NCBI GenBank assembly: GCA_030867875.1
Contig: JAOWCC010000577.1
Location: 81,201,740-81,265,739, forward strand
Length of the DNA stretch: 64,000 nt
Direction of reading: 5' to 3'
Source: Actinernus sp. WN-2022
Taxonomy: Eukaryota > Cnidaria > Anthozoa > Actiniaria > Actinernidae
Shown here: one piece after another, positions 9,476-18,891 of the stretch
Position numbering within the stretch: the stretch's first letter is position 1
Layout of the letters: every line of letters starts with the position of its first letter
Translations under genes and position numbers: made by a program
Notes under the pieces: generated by a model
Database searches by the model: none
What the model saw: only the letters and a program-made list of their open reading frames with translations
Told to the model about the DNA's origin: nothing

Positions 9476-9733
9476 ATGGGTCTAGATATTACTTTCTATG
9501 GAGCTGATGAAGGCGGCGATGTCATTGTTGGCGAGTGCCACATGTGCTATTCTACGTTTGGTAACTGGATGGAAGATTACCTGAGCGAAGGCGAAAGGAA
9601 GCAGTATGTGCTGAGCGACTGCGAAGGAACATATTATGGGTTCTATGTGGAGTTGGTCTATGATATTTGTATTCGGGAAGGATTCCTGCGCAAGCATCCA
9701 AGTATCAAGCCTTACAAGATGGAGTTCCTCTAA
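9476..9733 (+). CDS. Unknown acidic protein, 85 aa
   Basis: ATG 9476, stop TAA 9731-9733, immediately followed by AATAAA at about 9734, a credible polyadenylation signal. The frame is intact. The protein is acidic and rich in Tyr, Gly and Cys (GECHMCYSTFGNWMEDYL, then LSDCEGTYYGFYVELVYD). No domain recognised. Its codon use is less GC-rich than the capsid genes to its left. It ends where it meets the convergent DNA polymerase gene. Confidence 0.5.
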   Translation: MGLDITFYGADEGGDVIVGECHMCYSTFGNWMEDYLSEGERKQYVLSDCEGTYYGFYVELVYDICIREGFLRKHPSIKPYKMEFL

Positions 9734-9828
9734 ATAAAGACTGAGACTTTGGTATCACAGCTCAAAGGAACTGAACTATTTATTACAATAAAAAATTGTT
9801 TCCTCTAGAGTCTGTCTCTTTTTTTTTT

Positions 9829-12800
9829 TTAGTAGCCGTAAGGGTAACTCTGATACCCGTGGAGCACCCTCTTGTCGTAGACCACCTTGAAGGTCTTGGT
9901 CTCTGGACGGGTGTGCAGCGTCCTGTCTTGGGTATTGCGGTGGATGGCGTGCGACGTCACCACCGTTCGTGTGGGTTCCCCCTGGCCTTGCACCATGGCC
10001 ACCATGGTCTCGAGGTTCACGATCGCCCGATTTCTCACGTTGAGGCGTAGTCCTTTCACTTTGCAGACGACGTGGCCTTGACTCGTTTCGTACCCGTAAC
10101 TCTTGGGCCCGGTACAGGCAAAACGGACAATGTGTTCTCCTTCTTTTAACTCATTCGTCATGTCGCCTACAAATCGACCGACCAGGGGCGCCTCTTGGCC
10201 TACTCGCCGTGTGTAGTAGATGCTGTCCGTGTCGTGGTACACGATGCGGTCCTTCAAGAGGTGGAGGTAGGAGAATAATTTTAGACGCGCATGGACTGTG
10301 GTGTAGGCGGCAAACACGACGTTGGTGTGGGGGTTGGAGTCGATGTGCTGTGGCGTCGCGTGGTAGTGGACCTGCACCATGTCTTCGTGCACAAACAGTA
10401 TCTCCTGAACTTCCTTCTCGTCGCTCGTCATGAGCTCGAAGTACCAGTCCAGATCTGTGACGTACTCCGTCTGCCGAGGGTTCTGTTTCTGGCCGAACTT
10501 GCCCCACAAAGTGTTTAGGATCCATTTCGCCAGGGCCCGCAGCCCCGCATTGAACTCGATCTTCTCCCACTCCAGCAAGATCCCCGTGGCCCTCCGGGTA
10601 TTCTCTATAAAAGAGGCTTTCTTGGCGTCGGTGTGGCAACCGGGCGGCCACCCACTCGCTTCTTGTTTCATCTTGAGGAAAGTGTTCACGTAGTCCGTGA
10701 ACAACCCCTGGGTCCCGGTAGCGGGATCGTATTGCTCCGACTCGGGATAATGCCATACCCGGTACACTTCAAGGACCCGGTAGCCTTGGCGCAGGACTTC
10801 ATGGAGTTCGTGGCTCACCCAAGTGCCTGTCAAAGCCCGGGCCTCGTCGTCGTGCGTGCAGGGGGCCTGGTTCTTGTCTTCGGCGCAGGACCGACAAAGA
10901 GTAAACAGGAGTTTTTCACCCACATGCGTAGGGAGGACCGGGAAAAACAACCGGCGCGGCGGCAAGATCTTGAGGTGGATTAACCCCTCGTACGGGAGGG
11001 TAGGGTCTAGATTTTCCGTGAGGATTTCTGGATGGCCCAGCGGGAACCGTTGTGTTTTTTGCACCCAGGGGTACAGGGAGCACACGTCTAACGCCTCCAT
11101 CCATTCTCCCTCGCTCGCTTCCCAGTAGGTCTTGATCCCATTGGTCCGCCCTCCAAAGAAAGCCTTCTTGGGGTCGAGGGGAAGCTGAGCTTGAGGGATG
11201 GGCGCTAGGGATTCGATGGTCGGGTCGAAGGCCATGGCCGCACGGATGTCGCACTCTCTGGTCTGGACCACGCGGTACCCGCGTTGCTCCAAGTACAGCA
11301 CTTTGTCTCGGGTCCGGTCGGCCAACGTTCCCATCGTGCAGTGCAGTAGGGGATGAACTCTCTCTTGGTGGTTGCAACGGTCGCAGCCGTGCCAGAAACA
11401 GCCGTTTATTTCGTAGGCCGTGCGGGTGGCGGCGTGGTACCCGTCCAGTTTGTAAGGGCCCACGTGCTTCTCTCCGAAATTGCCCGCGTGCTGGAGTCGA
11501 ATACCATCCCGCCGCTCCACGTGGGCTAACCATTGGAGGGCCAACGCCGACTGCGTATCCTTGGGGCGGTAGCCGAGCCGTGGCAAGACCGCAATGGTGT
11601 TAGGGCGTAGGTATTTCTTTCGGAACACTAGGTTGCACATGGAGGCGAGGGTCACGGTCCTGGTAAACGGATCTATCCCCGCCGCTTTCATCATAATAGC
11701 CCGGAACGCCAAACAGGCCCGTTGCAAGATGGCCACATCCCGATGGCAGTAGAGGGCCAACTCTTTCTGGAAGTCGAACACAACGCCTCGTGCCCGTTCG
11801 GCGGCATGCCAGGCCACCAGTTCTTGTTTGCCTTGAGGACTCAGCGAATCCGGTTCGTAATAATGCAGGTCTGGAAGCGGGCCCACGTACTGCTGATGCC
11901 CTGGAGTATTGAAAAAGTGAGGAAATCCAATTTGTTGAGGTTTTCGGCTTGGAAACCGAACATGACGGGAAATTGTTTGAGGGCCAGCGGGATGAAGAGT
12001 AGCGAGTCTTTGATGACGAACTTGTACTCGGAGACGGTCACCACCATCGCCTTGCCGCCGCGGAAGAGCACTTTAGGTTTGATAGCATTCTTGAAGAGGT
12101 ATTCCAGGATAGGGTACGAGTCGTACCCCATGGCATTGTGGGTCGGACACACGTAGTTTTCGTGATCCCCGAGAAGAGCCAATCGCAGAATTGGGTGAGG
12201 GCCGTGGGGCCTTGAAATTCGATTTTCCGAGGGCCGCATTGAAGGCAGGTGGTCCAATCTGTGGACACACAGAGCTCGCACACTTTCGAGACCCCCGCAA
12301 GGTTGACCACGTGCTGCGCTTCCAGGGGCATGGCTTCGAAGTCAAAAAAGAGGTACCGGAACTTGTCTTCGTGCCCCTCGTCTTCCGCGGCAGCTCTCTC
12401 CGTCTCCTCTTCTTCCGCCAGGAGGGTCTCGTAGGCATCTTCTTCTTCTTCTTCTTCCCCACCCCCTCCTTCTGGGGCTAGGCGCGGGATTTTCTGGTCC
12501 GCCACTTGCATGTAGCACAAGTGCTCCGGAGGGACAATTCTTTGGCAACTCCGGCACTTGTATTCTCCGCACACGTGGTTTCCGAGCCGCCCCCGAGCCA
12601 GATGGTCCACCGTCACCCCGCACTGGACACAACGCGTGTACCGTTTGCACGAGCTCCATAATATGGTGTAGAGATTCCCTTGCCCCGTCCGGTGGGGTTG
12701 GTGACGGCGGTGGTTGTCGAAGCAGACCCCACTCTTGAACCACCGACGGCAATGGTCGCATTTTCTCCAAGCCCATCTCCCACCAGGGGGGAGGGGAGAG

Positions 12801-13590
12801 CAATCCTTGACCCCACAATAGACACAGGTTGTGTCACAGGCGTGTTGTCTAGGGTCTTTGTAGGTCTTCTGGCAGAGGGAGCAGAAGTATTTGGCGTTCA
12901 GTAGACCCCTCATGTTGGTGATGACATCGTTATGGTGGCCCTCGGTATGGTAGAGGTACAGTCGGTATGGAGCCTCAGGGAGGTGGCCGGAGTAAATAAT
13001 GCTGTTCATATGCTCTCGGGAAACCAGATTTATTTCTACCCCATGGTCTGCCAAGTACTCTTGGAATCGTCTGACCTCCGGGAGCCCACACGGGCGAATA
13101 GGGACGCCTGCCTGGTGGTGGAGCTCCAAGGCTAAATGCCGTTGTTGGCCTCTCCCTTGTCTTATTTGGTTGTACTCAGGATGTTGCTGCTCCCTGGCCA
13201 GGGCCGTGACCAATCCTCTGGCCATGCACAATTCATCAAGGTTGCGTATCCTCACAATGCTACGTTTGATATTTTTAAATTTTGCCAAGTCGGTCGTACA
13301 GCAACGGGCCGAACGCCCTCCTCCCGCGCTGGGCATTTTCACGTGAAACACATGGATGTGGAAGCGGCCCCGCATAATGAATTCTTGATTCGATTGTGTA
13401 ATCTCCCCAATTCTGGCCATGATCAGGGCGGGGGTGAGGGTGGACCTCATCAGGTACGGAAAGGCAAGCGGGTAGTCCAGATGCGGAGCGTCTAGGGTCA
13501 GGCGTACTCTGTCTTGCGGTTCGGCCTCCCCTAGGGTGGTCTCTAGGACCCTCTATAACGGCCGTGACGTCTTGGAGGGCCTGTCCATAA
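9829..13590 (-). pseudogene. polB: Protein-primed family B DNA polymerase, at least three frameshifts
   Basis: Replicative polymerase of element 1, read leftward. The N-terminal region (13590 to about 12480) has a conserved QSNQEFIMRGRFHIHV motif and several CxxC/CxxH pairs. The exonuclease follows: Exo I FDFEAM (about 12330-12360), Exo II HNAMGYDSYPILEYL (about 12100-12155), Exo III YCHRDVAIL in the last frame. The polymerase domain has motif A LDVCSLYP (about 11060-11095), motif B LNTLWGKFGQ (about 10490-10525) and motif C YHDTDSIYY (about 10210-10240). All catalytic motifs survive, but the frame breaks near 13555, 12165 and 11885. Total length would be about 1,240 aa, normal for the group. 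An AATAAA for this strand lies at about 9775. Confidence 0.92.
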
Positions 13591-13697
13591 AAAATAATAC
13601 ATAAAATAAATAATACATAAATAATTACAAAAATTAAAATTAAAAAAATTAAAAATAATAATTAATAAATAAAAAAGTGGGGCACTCTGTAGTCCGG
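13588..13697. other. AT-rich spacer between polymerase and next gene
   Basis: Almost pure A/T with repeated AATAATAAATA units, unlike the GC-rich genes on either side. It may supply poly(A) signals for the leftward ORF at 13698-13877. No coding capacity. Confidence 0.4.
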
Positions 13698-13877
13698 CTA
13701 GAGGAGATAAAGAAGAAAAAGATTTATTTCTTCGTACGTGGGCTCGCCCTCCGGCTCTCCCCCCGGGGAGGGATTAGGCGGCGGCGCCTGCTGGGCTACG
13801 GCATAGGGAAGGTTTCCATCTTCGAGGGTAATGATGACTGGGTTGCCTTCTTCATCCAGATAATTCCAGGAGACCAT
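13698..13877 (-). CDS. Small acidic Pro-rich protein, 59 aa
   Basis: ATG at 13875-13877 (minus), intact frame. It starts MVSWNYLDEEGN, continues with a run of prolines and glycines, and ends with GEPTYEEINLFLLYLL. The PTYEEI part resembles a short Tyr-based sorting or adaptor motif, which is only suggestive. A TATA-like CATAAAAG lies about 40 bp upstream on this strand, next to the CCAAT-bearing inverted repeat. Function unknown. Confidence 0.4.
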   Translation of the reverse strand: MVSWNYLDEEGNPVIITLEDGNLPYAVAQQAPPPNPSPGGEPEGEPTYEEINLFLLYLL

Positions 13878-13924
13878 CGTGCTAACACTAACCCAAAACA
13901 AAATTCATCGCTCGCTTTTATGTT

Positions 13925-14625
13925 TTTTCCCCTGCTCTCTGATTGGTGCCTTTTTCTCGGCCTACGATTGGTTCCCCTAGAAGGATCACGGCTCGTGAGT
14001 GGTGGCTTTCAATCCGCTTTTGGTTCGAAGTCAACGCCTGGGGTCCAAGAATCCTCTGAAAAACCCCCTCCCCCTACACTTGTTCTTCAAAATTATCTCG
14101 ACCCCGCCCGGGGGGAGTTCTTCGTTCTTGCTTCGTTTAGCCGTAATCATTTCGCGTTCTCTAAACGCCTTCCCTAAGCTCCTTTGATCCTCCAAGCTAG
14201 ATCCCCTCGACAAACGTACCCGGCTAGGGAAAAAAACTAGTCCAACCGGTTTATCCCAGTTTAGGAGCCTCTCGTGAATGAGATAGTGTGAGGCAAAGGC
14301 GCGCGGCTCCTGATTGGTTGGTTAACGTACGGCTTCCTGTAAGACAGCGTGCACGAGGTTTCGCCAGTAAAAGGAACCCTTTCCCGGGCCGCCGAAGACG
14401 ACAAAAACAGGGGGAAATGTAGAAGCCCTTCAGAGGCAAGGCCACCATAAATTTTAGAACATTTCATGGCTGTTTTGGGGGTGCCCTTTGCGATTCAAAA
14501 ACACAAAATCCACTGAAATTGAATTCGAACCAAAATCGGATTGAAAAACCCACCACTCACAGCGTTCGCTCCGCTTAGCGAACCAATCGTAGGCCGAGAA
14601 AAGGGCACCAATCAGAGCCCAGCAT
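13925..14625. repeat. Internal inverted repeat with CCAAT boxes (divergent promoter region)
   Basis: About 105 bp at 13925-14035 reappears in reverse complement at 14518-14625 with roughly 80-85 percent identity by eye. Shared blocks are CTGATTGGTGCC, CTCGGCCTACGATTGGTT and GTGAGTGGTGG. Each arm has two ATTGG/CCAAT boxes. The left arm faces the leftward 59-aa gene, the right arm faces the rightward spliced gene. The roughly 480 bp between holds another ATTGG copy at about 14313 and no convincing gene. It could be two mirrored promoters or the remains of an older terminal repeat. Confidence 0.6.
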
Positions 14626-14639
14626 ATGTTCCATAAATG

Positions 14640-16685
14640 TTGACCCCTGAATTCACTTCGGTACAGTTGAACCAGCCTCTCAACCGGTAAGTTTACACAA
14701 AATTCTCTCTTGAAATTCAACCTGGGGCTTTACTAATCTTTTGTTTTTTGTTTTTTTCCTTTTTATTTCACTAGCCAAACAACAAGACAGCAACAGACAA
14801 CAAACAACAAACAACAAACAACAAACAAGACAAGACAAGAAATGGCTGTCCGAAGGCCCATTCGAGAGATGGAGGTACTGTCCTGCTGACTTTCTTTTTG
14901 TCTTGGAATACCACCGCTAATTTTTCTTTTGTTTTTCTAGAATATCCGAGGCGTACCAACATTGAACCTGGCTCAAGTAAGTGTGTTCTCCCACCTCCCT
15001 AAAACAGTGTTAACATTCGGTCTCTGCTTCACAGAGCCGTTCATTTTATTGGCGAAAATGTCCCCGTTGAACAAATAATTTGGTTAATTTTTATAGAATT
15101 TTCACGAGGTTCCCCCGGGGGATCTCCGCTCTCGTCAGAGCGCCTCTACCGAAATAATTTCTCTAAACCATTATTCGGTTTTTAATTTTTTGAACAGACT
15201 TTTTTACCTGTCGCTACAGACCTGAATGCTGTCCACTATCTACACCACGCTCTTTTTATAAGACAATTTGGGTTGCCGATGGAGCTAATAGCCAAGATAA
15301 GGGGCTTACGTGTGTGGTCAACAGCGGGCCGAGAAAAGAAAGGCTAAACATTACCAACTATTTTTTCCCACATTACTATTAGTCACCTGCCTCGAGGCTT
15401 GGGAGTTTGAGTCGGTGTACTGTTGGGATAATTCCTTTCAGGAGCTCCCCCATAACAAGCGCTTTTGGGGAATTGATCCAGTCAACGCCGTCATGTTCAT
15501 AGAATCGCTGACGGAGTTTACCTACCGGTGGTGCCGTATTTGCCATTCTAATAAAACAGTGTGCCAACGCCACTGTAGCGTAGGAATTATATATAAGCGA
15601 TGCCCTCACCACCCCGTTTATTCTCAGGTGGAGCACGAGGGATGGGATAGATTTCCGTGGCGTAAACTTTTCTTTCACATCGAGTGTTGACTCCTTGTTC
15701 TTTTTTTTTTCTAGTGTTTGAAATGCGGTCTTCTTCCGGAACAACAGTTGCCTCCTCTACCCTGTTGTGGGGAAACAATGTGTCCCTCATGCTTTGTGGG
15801 ACTGTTGGACACGACCCTGAGGACAAAGGGGACACCCCATTGTTTTTTTTGTGATTCAAAAATTAGACATCAATTCTATGTCCGAGCGGGCTCCATCATA
15901 ATTTTTAGGCATGGCTCCACATTTGGGAGCGTAACCTTGCCCATTATAGAATTTTATTACCGCCATTATGGGTTGGTTTACTTTCGCTAAAAAAAATCTT
16001 TCCCATCGATTGTTAATTCCTATTTTATTTTTTCTAGTGTTTGAACTGTGGCCATCTGCCAGAACACCAGTTGCCTTCAATGCCTTGTTGTGGGGAGACA
16101 ATATGTCCCTCATGCTTTGTTGGACTGTTGAAAGCGGACCTGAGGAAAGAGGGACCCCCCGAATGTTTTTATTGTGCTACAAGAATTAGACATCAATTCT
16201 ATGTCCGAGCGGGTTCCATCATAATTTTTCGGCATGGCACCACATGTGGGTGCGTAACTTTACCCCTAGTAGAACAATATAGTCGGCGTTATGATCTTGT
16301 TTACCCTCGATAAAGGAAAAGTTTACGCCATTGCAATTTTTAGAAAGATATTTTCCTGTTTCCTGAAGTTCCTCCCGTGGCGTAAATTAGACCTTACTTA
16401 TTTTTTATTTTTTAGTGTTTCAAATGTAACACAGCCCAGGATCATATATTACCACCTCTACCCTGTTGTGGGAGAACTATGTGTGCCGCCTGTTTGATAT
16501 CCAGGATCTCTAAATTTCTAAATAGAAATGAAGTCCCCCGGTGCTATTTTTGTCAATCGAAATGCCAACACCAGTTTTACATCAAATCGGGGAGCCTAAT
16601 TCTATTTCACCATGGGACCGTTTTTGGTATTGTTGTTTTACCGATCAATTGCCAGTACAAACAACATTGTGGATTAGTTTACTAA
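14640..16685 (+). CDS. Spliced gene with three alternative RING-like last exons
   Basis: Proposed exons, all with GT-AG borders: 5' UTR ending 14686 (GTAAGT donor); 14775-14874 with ATG 14842; 14941-14976; 15198-15309; 15383-15627; then one of three terminal exons A 15715-15990, B 16038-16313, C 16416-16685. Phases agree throughout: 0, 0, 1, then 0 into every terminal exon. Introns are short (66-221 nt). The third coding exon has an F-box-like helix (LPMELIAKI); the fourth has Cys/His pairs (CRICHSNKTVCQRHC); the last exon supplies a RING-like zinc finger. It reads like a viral or captured E3-ubiquitin-ligase-type gene. Function is inference. Unlike the core genes it is AT-rich, spliced and undamaged. 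Confidence 0.65.
15658..15672. repeat. 15-nt intronic sequence complementary to 16316-16330
   Basis: TGGCGTAAACTTTTC just upstream of exon A is the perfect reverse complement of the 15 nt immediately after the stop of exon B. Pairing in RNA would loop out exons A and B. Its first part (15655-15665) can also pair over 11 nt with 16690-16700 downstream of exon C. Confidence 0.7.
15715..15990 (+). CDS. Alternative terminal exon A, RING-like zinc finger (91 aa)
   Basis: Starts after TTTCTAG with CLKC and has the pattern C-x2-C-x12-C-C-x4-C-x2-C...C-x2-C (LPCCGETMCPSCF, then CFFC). A conserved beta-type tail follows: RHQFYVRAGSIIIFRHG. Phase 0 entry. It stops at 15988-15990 with no polyadenylation signal before exon B, so the three copies must share a downstream end or use weak signals. 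Confidence 0.65.
   Translation, partial: CLKCGLLPEQQLPPLPCCGETMCPSCFVGLLDTTLRTKGTPHCFFCDSKIRHQFYVRAGSIIIFRHGSTFGSVTLPIIEFYYRHYGLVYFR
16038..16313 (+). CDS. Alternative terminal exon B, RING-like zinc finger (91 aa)
   Basis: Exactly the same length as exon A (276 nt) and highly similar: CLNC, LPSMPCCGETICPSCF, CFYC, RHQFYVRAGSIIIFRHG. The intron just before it is also similar to that before exon A, showing a tandem duplication of exon plus acceptor. Differences between A and B concentrate between the zinc ligands and at the C-terminus, as expected for diversified binding surfaces. Confidence 0.65.
   Translation, partial: CLNCGHLPEHQLPSMPCCGETICPSCFVGLLKADLRKEGPPECFYCATRIRHQFYVRAGSIIIFRHGTTCGCVTLPLVEQYSRRYDLVYPR
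16373..16385. repeat. 13-nt intronic sequence complementary to 16690-16702
   Basis: TCCCGTGGCGTAA upstream of exon C is the perfect reverse complement of TTACGCCACGGGA just after the stop of exon C. Pairing would loop out exon C. It shares CCGTGGCGTAA with the element at 15655-15665. Confidence 0.7.
16416..16685 (+). CDS. Alternative terminal exon C, diverged RING-like finger (89 aa)
   Basis: Third copy (270 nt), older: CFKC, LPPLPCCGRTMCAACL, CYFC and HQFYIKSGSLILFHHG. All zinc ligands are kept and the frame is intact, so it has been under selection. Acceptor TTTTTTAG. It is separated from exon B by about 100 nt. Confidence 0.65.
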   Translation, partial: CFKCNTAQDHILPPLPCCGRTMCAACLISRISKFLNRNEVPRCYFCQSKCQHQFYIKSGSLILFHHGTVFGIVVLPINCQYKQHCGLVY

Positions 16686-16724
16686 AAAATTACGCCACGG
16701 GAAGTTCTTCTCTTTTTTCGAAAT

Positions 16725-16915
16725 TTTTAAAAACTTATTCGAGCGATTGGCTCACCATTTTCAAAATTTGTCATTGTTCGTACCCTACTAGGGCGATTAG
16801 CCCCCTTTTCACAATTTCTTGGTTCAAAAAAATAATAGGGCGATTAGCTCACTTTTTCAAAAATTTCTTGTTTCAAAAAAATAATAGAGCGATTGGCTCA
16901 TTTTTTCAAATAGTT
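16725..16915. repeat. About 50-bp tandem repeat, four copies
   Basis: Unit with core GGGCGATTAGCTCACTTTTT followed by CAAAATTTCTTG and AAAAATAATAG, repeated four times with drift downstream of exon C. It lies in the 3' region of the spliced gene. No coding capacity. A role in 3' end formation is possible but not supported. Confidence 0.6.
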
Positions 16916-17152
16916 TTCGGATATTTTTAGTCTCTCGGATGGGCCCACGGGTGGCCTGTACATATGTAAAAACATTTTTATTAATTTCTTTTTTCTATGT
17001 TTCTTGTTGTAATTTTTTTTTCAAATATACTTGTACTAATTACTGTTCCTTTGGTGTTGCTGAAATGGCACACCCCCTTGTAATTTTAATTTTAATTTAT
17101 GAAACAAAGTTGTTATTACCAAACAAAAGTCTCTTTTATTGTCTCCTTATTA

Positions 17153-17605
17153 CATAGTGGTTGAATCACATAAAGCCACAAGGGTAGCCACTCCATTGTC
17201 CATATAGTCCTGGGGATTGTCTTCGTAAATCAAAGCTTGACCCAACGCGTGCCAAATTCGGTTCTTGTAAGTAATGAGGGGATCTTCGCATTCTTCAAAA
17301 TAATACCGTTTGTAGTACTCGTAAATTTCGGCCTCCTTTAGTTTTTGCAACCGTTCAAACACGGTATAAGTAAGGGGAGCAATAATCCCCGTGAGGTGCA
17401 AACCCTGCAAAGCCCGGTGGCCTGTAGCCCTTAGAGCCTCTAGGGTAATATGAGACCGGACCTCCGCCACCCTCGTGTTGAAACTTTCCTCGGAAAATGT
17501 CCATAAACAGGAAAGGTACCGTTCAGCCTGTTGACTCTGTTGACTATAAGCACACCCCTCACAGTTCCGGCCACGTTCTCGCATGCATTCCCGGATGCAC
17601 ACCAT
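17153..17605 (-). CDS. Cys-rich N-terminus, helical protein, about 150 aa
   Basis: Leftward gene with ATG at 17603-17605; a longer form from a non-ATG codon is possible. Intact frame. The N-terminus has C-x3-C and C-x2-C motifs (CIRECMRERG, then NCEGCAYSQQ), and the rest is mostly helical with a Tyr-rich EIYEYYKRYYFEE segment. AATAAA for this strand is at about 17134-17140. The N-terminal Cys pattern recalls small regulatory proteins of Polintons, but I cannot name a family. It is convergent with the RING gene. Confidence 0.5.
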
Positions 17606-17631
17606 GACGTAGAGTGTTTTGTACAAGGCCC

Positions 17632-17974
17632 CTCCGGTCTAGAGTGCGGGAGGTCGGGGGTTCGAATCCCGGCCGCATCCTTGGGCAGGGACGTTTATTA
17701 GCCGTTGGCCTTGTCTCCTTCTACTTCTAATCAGTATTTGAAGGGGACGTGAAAGAACCTGTCGTACTACTCGAAAAAGAGCAGGGGATTGTCACCCGGT
17801 ACAGCAGCCTGGCCATTGCACTAACCACACTCAACATTGTAAACTGCGTGGCAGCTATTAGCGCCGTGAAGCAGTCCGAAATAATTCACTGACGGGATAT
17901 GTCAGTCATATGTAAAGCGCCATGAAACTGTGGTTGATATGGCGCTATATAAATGTGGCCATTATTATTATTAT
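17632..17974 (+). mobile_element. tRNA-derived SINE insertion
   Basis: Contains a pol III B-box GGTTCGAATCC (17659-17669), a conserved body, and a tail GATATGGCGCTATATAAAT then (ATT)n. The 5' A-box is not clear, so it is probably 5' truncated. A second copy of the 3' half sits at 32418-32556 in the host region, showing this is a host SINE that jumped into the viral element. It abuts the stop codon of the GRF-finger gene. Confidence 0.75.
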
Positions 17975-18707
17975 TTTAGGGCGGATAAATCCCGGTTGTC
18001 CGGCATGTCCCCCAAATCTGGGTCTTCTTGGCTCAATAACAATAGCTCGCGTGGGGCTGGTAGCGAGCCTGAGGTGACCGGCTCGTTGTCTGGATGTCTA
18101 AAGGGGGTGGGGAGGGCGGGGGACCCTCGGCCGTTGTACCAGTGGGGCGTCCGGAGGGTAGGGACGTCTCTGCCGGTTTCCACACATTCCCCGCCGGGGG
18201 GCCCCCCTGGGGCTTCTCCGCGGGGGGACCCGTAAGAGGCATAGTGGCGTTGGGATTGGTCCAAGCGACGGGTGGCGGGCCTTGGGGGGCCTGTGACGTC
18301 CATGGCGAGGCGTAGTATTGGGCTTTCTTAGGGGGTGAGGGTCCGTCCACAATAGGTTGTGCCGGGGGGCCGGCCCACATAAATCCCAGCGGATAGTCAC
18401 ACTTCGGGTTGGGCGCCGGGGCCGTGCACGTGAAGAACACGCGGTTCGGATTTTTCTCGCTTCGGCTGACGCCCACTTTCATCCACAAATTGTGGCCACA
18501 CTTGGGAAACGTGTTGTACAACGTTCCGTACGGGATAGCCGCTTTCACCAAAGGAAGGTCTTGCTCCGTAAAATAAAAACTGCACGGCAACACTGGGGGT
18601 TGCGCCTTGTAATCCGCTGTTTGTCCACACTTGTACACACACTCTGGTGTCCCGACTAATCCTTTGACGGCTTTGGCGTAACACCCACAAAAGCAAGTAG
18701 GGGGCAT
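17971..18707 (-). CDS. GRF-type zinc-finger protein with Pro-rich tail
   Basis: First gene inside the right terminal repeat, read leftward from ATG 18705-18707. The N-terminus has CFCGCYAK and CVYKCGQ pairs. A GRF-like zinc finger follows: CGHNLWMKVGVSRSEKN, then FFTC and CDYPLGFMW. GRF fingers bind single-stranded DNA/RNA in topoisomerase III, APE2 and NEIL3. A long Pro/Gly-rich region follows. One frame closes at 18033, while the overlapping frame closes at 17971 with an acidic end (SQEDPDLGDMP), so a late frameshift is possible. It is driven by the TATA of the right repeat. A nucleic-acid-binding early protein is my inference. Confidence 0.6.
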
Positions 18708-18734
18708 CGTTCACACTAAATTTACAAGGGAGGG

Positions 18735-18891
18735 TTCACTTTCTTATACGCCCCGGGTCTTTTCCGGGCCGCCAATCCGGGCCCTGGATTTGTTCTACCC
18801 CGACGCCCCGCCGACCAATCCGGGCCCTGGCTTTATTCTCCCCGACGCCTCTCCGACCCCTAAACTTCCGACCAATCAGAAGCCTGGCTTT
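18735..18891. repeat. Right terminal inverted repeat of element 1 (truncated)
   Basis: Mirrors 1537-1725, including the TATA box (reverse strand, about 18743-18748) and ATTGG boxes. Homology stops at GGCTTT, exactly where a short palindrome begins; the CRE/GC-box part seen on the left is absent. Confidence 0.85.

Larger units (their letters stand above)
1430..18891. mobile_element. Element 1: decayed Polinton/adintovirus-like endogenous virus
   Basis: About 17.4 kb bounded by inverted repeats (1537-1725 and 18735-18891). It carries the hallmark set of this group: rve-type integrase, protein-primed family B DNA polymerase, penton-like minor capsid, double-jelly-roll-type major capsid, FtsK/HerA-like packaging ATPase and small basic core-like proteins. 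The size fits Polintons (usually 15-20 kb). No adenain-type protease is seen; it may have been lost in the capsid/ATPase deletion. Nearly every core gene has one or more frameshifts, so this copy cannot make virions by itself. The outer left boundary is uncertain because the right repeat is cut short by a palindrome, so no target duplication could be confirmed. Confidence 0.88.

Noticed and set aside
16939..17157. 72-codon open frame after the RING exons
   Set aside because: Very AT-rich, Phe/Tyr/Cys-biased translation of low-complexity DNA; lies in the 3' region between convergent genes.
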